A stretch of DNA of 9,056 bases from Xanthobacteraceae bacterium (GTDB lineage Bacteria; Pseudomonadota; Alphaproteobacteria; Rhizobiales; Xanthobacteraceae), in assembly GCA_030040825.1 (NCBI GenBank), contig JASHSY010000051.1:1-9056 (forward strand), given 5' to 3'. Position 1 is the first letter of the stretch. Every line of letters begins with the position of its first letter. The position numbers were made by a program, and so were the translations under genes. Positions 1 to 5,108 of the stretch are shown piece after piece. The notes beneath the pieces were generated by a model. That model worked only from the letters and a program-made list of their open reading frames with translations. It had not been told where the DNA came from and did not search any database.

Positions 1-224
1 AGGTGCGCGGAGCCGGGCTTTTGCGGGTGCCGCACGAGGCCAGCGCCGTGGTCGGGCTGGTGGTCGATCTCGCCGCCGAGGATGCAAGCCGCCTCCCGGA
101 TCCAGACCGGCGCAAGACGGAAATCGAAGGTATTTGGCTGCCGCGACTTGCCGTCGCGGCAGCCGCTTCGGCGTTGCCGGCGCTGCTCGCAATACTCAAT
201 TCGTCGGTTGAAAGCTGGGTTTGA
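1..224 (+). CDS. hprK: HPr kinase/phosphorylase, C-terminal end (5' truncated by window)
   Basis: The frame is open from the window edge to TGA at 222-224, so only about the last 73 residues are present. They include the stretches GLLRVP, GLVVDL, RLPDPD and EGIWLPRLAV, which match the C-terminal end of the short alphaproteobacterial HprK. The P-loop and catalytic part would lie upstream, outside the window. HprK phosphorylates HPr on its regulatory serine with ATP and also removes that phosphate. In Hyphomicrobiales it usually follows a chvG/chvI-type two-component pair and precedes EIIA(Man) and HPr, which is the order seen here. The GTG at 3-5 is probably an internal valine, not a start. 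The identification rests on these short motifs together with the neighbours. Confidence 0.8.
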   Translation, partial: VRGAGLLRVPHEASAVVGLVVDLAAEDASRLPDPDRRKTEIEGIWLPRLAVAAAASALPALLAILNSSVESWV

Positions 225-300
225 CGTCGGCCGCCGGGACGGTTGGAGATTGGTTAACCGCGGCCGCCTAGATTCCAGGGAAAGCCGCTCAATTTGCGTC

Positions 301-321
301 GGACCGGGGTTTCGCCGGTCC
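301..321 (+). other. Hairpin 1 in hprK-manX gap
   Basis: GGACCGG at 301-307 and CCGGTCC at 315-321 form a perfect 7-bp stem with a 7-nt loop. No T-run follows, so it is not a standard intrinsic terminator. It could stabilise the end of an upstream transcript or be part of the manX leader. Confidence 0.4.
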
Positions 322-391
322 CGTTGCGGCCTCCACCACTGGCTTTCGGCCCCTGCTACCGCAATGCAGCAGCCCCTGGATTTACCCGTAA

Positions 392-412
392 AAGCCCCTT
401 GCGCTGGGGCTT
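392..412 (+). other. Hairpin 2 in manX leader
   Basis: AAGCCCC at 392-398 and GGGGCTT at 406-412 form a perfect 7-bp stem around a 7-nt loop, about 60 nt upstream of the manX start. No T-run follows it. It has the same 7/7/7 geometry as the hairpin at 301-321, but the sequence is unrelated. Confidence 0.4.
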
Positions 413-464
413 CGGATGGTCAAGATGAGCACCCTTTCGTGCGGTGCAACCGGGACGCGCCGGC

Positions 465-470
465 GAGGAG
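465..470 (+). promoter_or_regulatory. Ribosome binding site that sets the manX start
   Basis: GAGGAG lies 4 nt before the ATG at 475. It supports this start over in-frame upstream starts, which would add a long non-homologous extension overlapping hprK. Confidence 0.75.
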
Positions 471-474
471 TTCC

Positions 475-876
475 ATGATCGGGCTTGTGCTTGTGACCCA
501 CGGGCGGCTGGCTGTCGAGTTCCGCTCGGCCCTGGAGCACGTCGTGGGTCCGCAACACCAGATCGAGGCCGTCACCATCGGACCGGATGACGACGTCGAG
601 GTCCGCCGCAAGGAGATCATTGACGCCGTGAAACGAGTGGATACCGGCGATGGCGTCGCCATCTTGACCGACATGTTCGGCGGTACCCCATCCAATCTGG
701 CGATCTCGGTGATGAGCCGGCCGAAAGTCGAGGTGTTGGCTGGCATTAATCTGCCGATGTTGGTCAAGCTCGCCAAAGTGCGCGACGACTGCCCGCTGGC
801 CGAAGCGGTGGCCGCCGCGCAGGATGCCGGACGGAAATACGTCACCATCGCCAGCCGCGTGCTCACCGGCAAATGA
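475..876 (+). CDS. manX: PTS EIIA component, mannose family (regulatory)
   Basis: This 133-residue protein is a single EIIA(Man) domain. The phosphorylatable histidine is H9 in the opening strand LVLVTHG. Other family landmarks are DMFGGTPSN (residues 66-74) and GINLPML (90-96), which match the DTWGG-type and GVNIPML segments of E. coli ManX. It accepts phosphate from HPr in the cytoplasm. Alphaproteobacteria usually lack the matching EIIB/EIIC sugar permease, and none is encoded nearby, so a signalling role linked to the nitrogen PTS is more likely than sugar uptake. The start is the ATG at 475, chosen for its GAGGAG and because homology begins at MIGLVLVTHG. The stop overlaps the HPr start as ATGA, indicating translational coupling. 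The family is clear; the symbol is the E. coli-style name, and other names are used in this group. Confidence 0.92.
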   Translation: MIGLVLVTHGRLAVEFRSALEHVVGPQHQIEAVTIGPDDDVEVRRKEIIDAVKRVDTGDGVAILTDMFGGTPSNLAISVMSRPKVEVLAGINLPMLVKLAKVRDDCPLAEAVAAAQDAGRKYVTIASRVLTGK

Positions 877-1205
877 GCGCTGCGGCCCCCCACGGCGAGG
901 ACTGTGCGGCCGATGACCAACGCTTCCGCGAAGGCGCCGTGGTTCGCAAGCTAGCGATTTGCAACCGTAAAGGCCTGCACGCGCGCGCGTCCGCCAAATT
1001 CGTGCAGACTGTGGAAAAATTCGACGCCGACGTGCGCGTCATGCGTGGCAACGAAACGGTCGGCGGCACCTCCATCATGGGATTGATGATGCTCGCTGCT
1101 TCGCCCGGCTGCTCGATCACCGTGGAAGCAACCGGCAAACAGGCGACCGAAGTTATTGAAGCGTTGACCAAACTGATCGACTCTCGATTTGGTGAAGATG
1201 ACTAA
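873..1205 (+). CDS. ptsH: HPr phosphocarrier protein with N-terminal extension
   Basis: HPr shuttles phosphate from enzyme I to EIIA proteins. The catalytic histidine is H36 in NRKGLHARASAKF, and the regulatory serine is S67 in GGTSIMGLMMLA. Their spacing of 31 residues equals the His15-Ser46 spacing of classical HPr. S67 is the expected target of HprK, whose gene end lies just upstream. At 110 residues the protein is about 20 longer than typical HPr, the extra residues forming a polar N-terminal tail (1-22) before the first strand VVRKLAICN. The ATG at 873 overlaps the manX stop and has no obvious Shine-Dalgarno sequence, so coupling is expected. A GTG at 939 would give a protein of standard length, and the true start is not certain. 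Names used for this gene in the group include ptsH, ptsO and npr. Confidence 0.92.
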   Translation: MSAAAPHGEDCAADDQRFREGAVVRKLAICNRKGLHARASAKFVQTVEKFDADVRVMRGNETVGGTSIMGLMMLAASPGCSITVEATGKQATEVIEALTKLIDSRFGEDD

Positions 1206-1211
1206 ACGCTA

Positions 1212-1225
1212 GCGCGCAAGCGCGC
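1212..1225 (+). other. Small GC hairpin next to the downstream ribosome binding site
   Basis: GCGCG at 1212-1216 and CGCGC at 1221-1225 pair around a CAAG loop. The stem ends 3 nt before the GGAGGAG of the following gene, so it may affect that gene's translation. It overlaps CGCTAGCG (1207-1214), an alternative palindrome. Confidence 0.35.
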
Positions 1226-1228
1226 GTC

Positions 1229-1235
1229 GGAGGAG
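1229..1235 (+). promoter_or_regulatory. Strong ribosome binding site for the 1242 gene
   Basis: GGAGGAG lies 6 nt before the ATG at 1242. This is the best Shine-Dalgarno match I noticed in the window and strongly supports the small downstream gene as real. Confidence 0.8.
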
Positions 1236-1241
1236 AAACCG

Positions 1242-1586
1242 ATGGCTCCCGAACAGGATGCAACCGTAGTGAAAGAAACTTCCGCGCCGGCGGCCCAGCG
1301 GCCACAGGCGACGATCCGCTACGTCGACCGCCCGGATGTCGCCGAGACCTTCGCCGATTCGATCAGCGGCCTCGTGTTCGATGGGCAGACCTTGCGCGTT
1401 GAATTCGCCGTCACTCGGCTTGATGAGGTCAAGCCGGGCGCGGCGATTACCGGCCGGCGCTATCCGATTTGCCGTCTGGCGCTGCCGCCTGCCGCCGCGA
1501 TCGATCTGATCAACCGGATGCAGCAAATCGGCGTTGCCCTCGGTCAAGCCGGCGTGGTGCGGGCGGCAACACCGGCCAAAAGTTAG
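1242..1586 (+). CDS. Conserved-looking protein of unknown function, 114 aa
   Basis: I do not recognise a named family with confidence. The protein has a charged, alanine- and proline-rich N-terminal tail (1-22), then a compact region starting TIRYVDRPDVAETFADSISG and running through VFDGQTLRVEFAVTRLDEV, RRYPICRLALPP and AAAIDLINRMQQIGVAL. This reads as several beta strands followed by a helix. The layout (strand, alternating strands, a 'P-A-A-A' turn, then a helix carrying LINRMQ) recalls small DUF3467-like proteins, but only weakly. There is no signal peptide or membrane segment, so it is probably cytoplasmic. It lies 36 bp after HPr on the same strand with a strong ribosome binding site, so it may be co-transcribed with the PTS genes. 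Its stop overlaps the udgX stop on the other strand. Confidence 0.75.
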   Translation: MAPEQDATVVKETSAPAAQRPQATIRYVDRPDVAETFADSISGLVFDGQTLRVEFAVTRLDEVKPGAAITGRRYPICRLALPPAAAIDLINRMQQIGVALGQAGVVRAATPAKS

Positions 1587-2278
1587 CCTCGATTGGGACC
1601 TGTTCGTCTTGGTCGTGCTGCTACGCGTGGCCGACGAACGGCCAACTTTAGATCGGCGACAAAGGTAAGATAAGCGGCGTAGCGCTGATCTTCATCCTCG
1701 ATACGCAACAGCGCGGATGGATGCACCGTGACCACGAGTCTCGTTCCATCGGCCAAGCTTAAATTCTGACCGCGCGTTTTGCCGATCGCAACCGTCCTGC
1801 CGGTCAAGCTGCGCGCGGCGGTCGCCCCGAGCGCAACAATTGTCCACGGCCTGACAAGATCGCGTTCGGAATCGAGCCAGATTTTGCAGCGCTCGATCTC
1901 GTAAGTGTTGGGTCGCTTGTGCAGCCGGCGCTTGCCACGCTGTTCATGCTTGAAATGTTTGACCGCGTTGGTGACGAAGGCTTGCTCTCGCTCGATTCCG
2001 GCATCCTGTAAAGCGCGGTCGAGAATGCGGCCGGCGGGCCCGACAAACGGCTTTCCCGTAATATCCTCTTTGTCGCCGGGTTGTTCGCCAACCAGCATGA
2101 TCGAAGCGCGACTCGGCCCTTCGCCAGGGACAGCCTGTGTGGCATCGCGATAAAGCGGGCATCGCCGGCATGTCCGCTCATTTTTGGCGAGTTCACGCAA
2201 TGACTTGAACTGGCCCGGCAGGTCTGTGCTCGGGTCATAGGCCGATTTCTGCCGCCGTCGTGCTTCCGCCATGGACAT
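1583..2278 (-). CDS. udgX: UdgX-type uracil-DNA glycosylase / abasic-site crosslinking protein
   Basis: The 231-residue protein belongs to the Fe-S uracil-DNA glycosylase superfamily, UdgX branch. Landmarks are CRRCPLY (C37, C40), GEQPGDKED (64-72), GKPFVGPAGR (76-84), TNAVKHFK (103-110), GKRRLH (115-120), C131 in ERCKIW, and the VHPS motif (185-188). UdgX excises uracil from DNA and then stays covalently bound to the abasic site through the histidine of its KRRIH loop; here that residue is H120 in KRRLH. Only three cysteines are present. The fourth cluster ligand, a cysteine in family 4 enzymes, is replaced at the matching position by H108, the usual UdgX pattern. The basic tail after about 215 (RRPRVAARPRRTGPNRG) may contact DNA or be disordered. 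The start is ATG at 2278 or, two codons later, ATG at 2272. The upstream start lies inside a regulatory palindrome. Confidence 0.9.
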   Translation of the reverse strand: MSMAEARRRQKSAYDPSTDLPGQFKSLRELAKNERTCRRCPLYRDATQAVPGEGPSRASIMLVGEQPGDKEDITGKPFVGPAGRILDRALQDAGIEREQAFVTNAVKHFKHEQRGKRRLHKRPNTYEIERCKIWLDSERDLVRPWTIVALGATAARSLTGRTVAIGKTRGQNLSLADGTRLVVTVHPSALLRIEDEDQRYAAYLTFVADLKLAVRRPRVAARPRRTGPNRG

Positions 2279-2293
2279 AAAGCTATCTTTATG
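2276..2293. promoter_or_regulatory. Palindromic operator, probable SahR (ArsR family) site
   Basis: CATAAAG (2276-2282), CTAT (2283-2286) and CTTTATG (2287-2293) form a perfect 7-bp inverted repeat with a 4-bp spacer. It is AT-rich in an otherwise GC-rich region. From memory it closely matches the ATAAAG-ATAT-CTTTAT operators predicted for SahR, the ArsR-family repressor of S-adenosylhomocysteine recycling genes in Proteobacteria, and it lies upstream of ahcY, a core SahR target. The palindrome itself is seen directly; the regulator is inferred, and no regulator gene is in the window. The left half-site contains the udgX start codon. Confidence 0.65.
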
Positions 2294-2294
2294 C

Positions 2295-2324
2295 CTTTAG
2301 TGCCGCCGCGCAGCGGCCCTAAAG
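2295..2324 (+). other. Compound dyad between the operator and ahcY
   Basis: CTTTAG (2295-2300) pairs with CTAAAG (2319-2324), and inside it GCCGC (2305-2309) pairs with GCGGC (2313-2317) around a 3-nt loop. The outer arms resemble the operator half-sites, and TAAAGCT occurs at both 2278-2284 and 2320-2326, 42 bp apart. It could be a second, weaker regulator site or, if transcription starts upstream, a leader hairpin. Confidence 0.4.
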
Positions 2325-2350
2325 CTGAACGCGATCTTCCTCCAGGACCG

Positions 2351-2358
2351 TATATAAG
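2351..2358 (+). promoter_or_regulatory. Possible -10 region of the ahcY promoter
   Basis: TATATAAG is the most AT-rich stretch just before ahcY. A start about 7 nt downstream would leave a leader of roughly 20-25 nt. I do not see a -35 element at standard spacing; CTGAAC at 2325-2330 is 20 bp away. Tentative. Confidence 0.3.
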
Positions 2359-2375
2359 CACCGCCAAGGAGCGCC

Positions 2376-2380
2376 GAAGG
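2376..2380 (+). promoter_or_regulatory. Ribosome binding site that sets the ahcY start
   Basis: GAAGG lies 6 nt before the ATG at 2387. A second purine-rich stretch, AAGGAG, lies at 2366-2371. Together they favour the ATG at 2387 over the in-frame ATG at 2291, which lies inside the operator and would add 32 residues unlike AhcY. Confidence 0.65.
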
Positions 2381-2386
2381 ATCGTC

Positions 2387-3808
2387 ATGAGCACGTCGAC
2401 CAAGCCGAACGCTTCGCCCGCCGATTATGTCGTCAAGGACATCGCGCTTGCCGAGTGGGGGCGCAAGGAACTCGCCATCGCCGAAACGGAAATGCCCGGC
2501 TTGATGGCCACGCGGGAGGAATATGGGCCGGAGCAGCCGCTACGCGGCGCCCGTATCGCCGGCTCGCTGCACATGACGATCCAGACCGCAGTGCTGATCG
2601 AAACGCTCAAGGCCCTCGGCGCCGACGTGCGCTGGGCCTCATGCAATATTTATTCGACGCAGGACCACGCCGCTGCCGCGATTGCCGCCGGCGGCACGCC
2701 GGTGTTCGCCGTCAAAGGCGAGTCGCTGGAGGAATATTGGGAATACACCCACCGCATCTTCCAATGGTCCGACGGCGGCGGCCCGAACATGATCCTCGAC
2801 GACGGCGGCGACGCCACGCTGCTGATGCACCTTGGCTCACAGGCGGAAATGACGCCCAATGTGCTGCATCACCCTAACAATGAAGAAGAAGAGGTGCTGT
2901 TCGCCGCGATCAAGAAGCGGCTCGTGCACGAGCCGGGCTGGTACGGCAAAATGGCGAAAAATATCCGCGGCGTCACCGAGGAAACCACCACCGGCGTGCA
3001 TCGCCTTTATCAGATGGAGAAGGACGGCAAGCTGCTATTCCCGGCGATCAACGTCAACGACAGTGTCACCAAGTCGAAATTCGACAACCTCTACGGCTGT
3101 CGTGAGTCGCTCGTCGACGGCATCCGCCGCGGCACCGACGTGATGATGGCCGGCAAGGTGGCGATGGTCGCCGGTTTCGGCGACGTTGGCAAAGGCTCGG
3201 CAGCTTCGCTGCGCCAAGCCGGCTGCCGCGTGCTGGTGTCGGAGATCGATCCGATTTGCGCGCTGCAGGCAGCCATGGAAGGCTACGAGGTAGTGACAAT
3301 GGAAGACGCGGCGCCCCGCGCCGACATCTTCGTCACTGCCACCGGCAACGTCGATGTCATTACGCTTGAGCACATGCGCAAGATGAAGCACCGCGCCATT
3401 GTCTGCAACATCGGCCACTTCGATTCTGAGATCCAGATCGCGGCGCTGAAAAACTTCAAGTGGCAAAACGTCAAGCCGCAAGTCGACGAGATCGAATTCC
3501 CCGACAAGAAGCGCATCATCCTGTTGTCAGAAGGCCGCCTCGTCAACCTCGGCAATGCCATGGGCCATCCGAGCTTCGTGATGTCGTCGTCGTTCACCAA
3601 CCAGACGCTGGCGCAAATCGAAATCTGGACCAATCCAAACAAATATCAGAAGAAGGTCTACACGCTGCCGAAGCACCTCGACGAAAAAGTCGCGCGGCTG
3701 CATCTCGACAAGATCGGGGTTAAGCTGACCACGTTGTCCGACAAGCAGTCGACCTATATCGGTGTTCCGGTGAACGGCCCGTTCAAGACCGACCAATACC
3801 GCTACTAG
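2387..3808 (+). CDS. ahcY: Adenosylhomocysteinase (SAH hydrolase)
   Basis: AhcY hydrolyses S-adenosylhomocysteine to adenosine and homocysteine in the cytoplasm, removing the product inhibitor of methyltransferases and feeding methionine synthesis. The 473-residue length is normal for bacterial forms. By alignment to the human enzyme, visible active-site residues are H62 (SLHMT), D139 (LDDGGD), E199 (VTEETTTG), K229 and D233 (TKSKFDN), and the NAD-binding glycine loop GFGDVGKG at 263-270. The C-terminal KTDQYRY (467-473) carries the lysine and tyrosine that reach into the partner subunit's NAD site. A segment around 150-190 (from SQAEMTPNVL to WYGKMAKN) is an insertion typical of bacterial AhcY and absent from the human protein. 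The gene is complete and looks intact. It is divergent from udgX, with a probable SahR operator about 95 bp upstream. Confidence 0.98.
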   Translation: MSTSTKPNASPADYVVKDIALAEWGRKELAIAETEMPGLMATREEYGPEQPLRGARIAGSLHMTIQTAVLIETLKALGADVRWASCNIYSTQDHAAAAIAAGGTPVFAVKGESLEEYWEYTHRIFQWSDGGGPNMILDDGGDATLLMHLGSQAEMTPNVLHHPNNEEEEVLFAAIKKRLVHEPGWYGKMAKNIRGVTEETTTGVHRLYQMEKDGKLLFPAINVNDSVTKSKFDNLYGCRESLVDGIRRGTDVMMAGKVAMVAGFGDVGKGSAASLRQAGCRVLVSEIDPICALQAAMEGYEVVTMEDAAPRADIFVTATGNVDVITLEHMRKMKHRAIVCNIGHFDSEIQIAALKNFKWQNVKPQVDEIEFPDKKRIILLSEGRLVNLGNAMGHPSFVMSSSFTNQTLAQIEIWTNPNKYQKKVYTLPKHLDEKVARLHLDKIGVKLTTLSDKQSTYIGVPVNGPFKTDQYRY

Positions 3809-3851
3809 GCCGCCGCTGCGCGTCAAAAGCTTGCTGCCGCCGGCGGGCTTC

Positions 3852-3859
3852 AAAGGGGA
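3852..3859 (+). promoter_or_regulatory. Ribosome binding site that sets the GT87 gene start
   Basis: AAAGGGGA lies 7 nt before the GTG at 3867. It supports that start over the in-frame TTG at 3831, which has no comparable site and sits next to the short palindrome CCGCCGGCGG (3837-3846). Confidence 0.55.
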
Positions 3860-3866
3860 AACTGAA

Positions 3867-5105
3867 GTGCCGTTGCGATTGCCGCAGCAGCGGCTGCATC
3901 TGACGCTGCTGGGCCTGGTGGAAAAATTTCCCTGGTTTGGCTGGGCGATCTGGACCGTTATCGTCGTCGCCGTGCTGTTGCGAACGCACCCGCGCCGCTA
4001 CGGCGCCGCGTTCGGATATTACTACGATTTCGCGCTTAATCTTTGGGCCGAGCAGCCGGTCTACGATCCTTCGAAGCTCGCCGGCGTCAGCTATTGGCCC
4101 TCTTCGGTGCTGATGTTTATTCCGCTGTCGCACTTCGGCGAAACGCCGGCGGCGGCCATCTCATTTGCGCTCTTCGCCGCGCTCTTGACCTGGGCTGCGG
4201 TCGCGCTTATCCGCGCGCTGCTCGACAACCGGCCGGACGCGATTTGGATTGCCGGCCTGCTGCTTGCCGTCAATGTTTGGCCGGGCTGGTACCACTTCAA
4301 ACAAGTGCAGCTGCAGATTCCGATGGTCGCCGCCATGATGTTGGCGGCCGCGGCACTCATGCGCGAGCGCCCCAACCTCTCGGCCTTTTGGCTCACCATT
4401 GCGCTGATCTTAAAGCCGATATCGCTGGTGATGGTGTTGCTCACGGCTGCGACGGTCCCACGCATGCGCTTGCAATTGATCGCCGGGATTCTGATCGCGG
4501 CAGCGCTACCGTTTGCCTTTTTGCATTGGCATTATCTGGTCGGGCAATATCAAGAGTTGGGCCTGAAGCTCTGGACGGTGACGACGGCACCGCCCGGCGA
4601 ATGGATCTATCAAGCGGACTTCACCACGTTGCTTCGCGCGCTCGGCATCGTGTTGCCGGGGAAGGTGACGTTTGCCATCCGGGTCGCTGCCGGCGTCGGC
4701 ACGCTTTGGCTGGCTTGGAGGGTGAGAAATGCCGGCAATCGTAAGGCGTTCGGGCTGGCGCTGTTATTGCTATCGGGGCTCTACATAACGCTGTTCGGGC
4801 CCCGCAATGAAAACGTATCCTATCTGGCGGTGACGCCGGGCATTTCCGCAGTCGCGTTTCTCATGGTGCTGCGCAACGGTGCCGATCTGCGCGGCTGGGC
4901 GCTGATCGTCGCCTGCCAGGCGCTCGGTTATGTCGTCAGCGTACCGGTGGACGTCGTGACCAAGCCTGCGATTATCGTCGTGATCTACATTTGGATGGCC
5001 GCACTCATGATCGAGCCGCGGCGCTGGTGCGCATTGATGCCCGATGCTTCGTCGTTGCCAAACCTCGACCGCCGTGCAGTAGGAACGGCGACGACGCCAT
5101 CCTAG
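3867..5105 (+). CDS. Polytopic membrane glycosyltransferase, GT87 (DUF2029) type
   Basis: The 412-residue protein is strongly hydrophobic with about ten membrane segments, for example near residues 25-40, 95-117, 125-140, 150-165, 172-195, 203-220, 295-310 and 368-382. Features of GT-C fold family 87 (the PimE-like DUF2029 group) are YYYDFALNLWAEQPVYDP (51-68) in the first outer loop with D54 as candidate catalytic residue, YWPSSVLMFIPL (76-87), LILKP (180-184), and GPRNENVSYL (311-320), comparable to the 'PRNEN/PRTEN' stretch of the family. Such enzymes move a sugar from a polyprenyl-phosphate donor to a periplasmic or membrane acceptor; the acceptor here is unknown. It begins 58 bp after ahcY but is functionally unrelated to it, so co-transcription may be incidental. 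The GTG at 3867 is preferred for its ribosome binding site; TTG at 3831 is the alternative. Confidence 0.75.
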   Translation: MPLRLPQQRLHLTLLGLVEKFPWFGWAIWTVIVVAVLLRTHPRRYGAAFGYYYDFALNLWAEQPVYDPSKLAGVSYWPSSVLMFIPLSHFGETPAAAISFALFAALLTWAAVALIRALLDNRPDAIWIAGLLLAVNVWPGWYHFKQVQLQIPMVAAMMLAAAALMRERPNLSAFWLTIALILKPISLVMVLLTAATVPRMRLQLIAGILIAAALPFAFLHWHYLVGQYQELGLKLWTVTTAPPGEWIYQADFTTLLRALGIVLPGKVTFAIRVAAGVGTLWLAWRVRNAGNRKAFGLALLLLSGLYITLFGPRNENVSYLAVTPGISAVAFLMVLRNGADLRGWALIVACQALGYVVSVPVDVVTKPAIIVVIYIWMAALMIEPRRWCALMPDASSLPNLDRRAVGTATTPS

Positions 5106-5108
5106 CCG

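Larger units (their letters stand above)
225..474. other. hprK-manX intergenic gap with two hairpins, no gene
   Basis: No coding sequence is convincing in these 250 bases, although one frame stays open through them. The gap contains two GC-rich inverted repeats, listed separately, and ends in a good ribosome binding site for manX. GGTTAACC at 252-259 is a short palindrome. I see no clear -35/-10 pair. The gap is long for an operon whose next two genes overlap, so manX-HPr may have its own promoter or a processed leader here. Confidence 0.5.

Noticed and set aside
82..474. In-frame upstream extension of manX that would overlap hprK
   Set aside because: It is arginine- and serine-rich with no EIIA homology. 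The family start MIGLVLVTHG and GAGGAG at 465-470 place the start at 475.
2291..2386. 32-codon in-frame extension of ahcY
   Set aside because: Its ATG lies in the regulatory palindrome, the residues do not resemble AhcY, and ATG 2387 has a ribosome binding site.
2279..2386. SAH or SAM riboswitch before ahcY
   Set aside because: By eye the leader lacks the conserved cores of the SAH, SAM-II and SAM/SAH classes, and the palindrome is better explained as a DNA operator. A covariance search would settle this.
3035..3481. 148-codon open frame antisense to ahcY
   Set aside because: Lies entirely within strongly conserved ahcY coding sequence and has no ribosome binding site or family resemblance.
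3809..3866. Intrinsic terminator after ahcY
   Set aside because: Only the short palindrome CCGCCGGCGG (3837-3846) is present and no T-run follows, so a terminator call is not supported.
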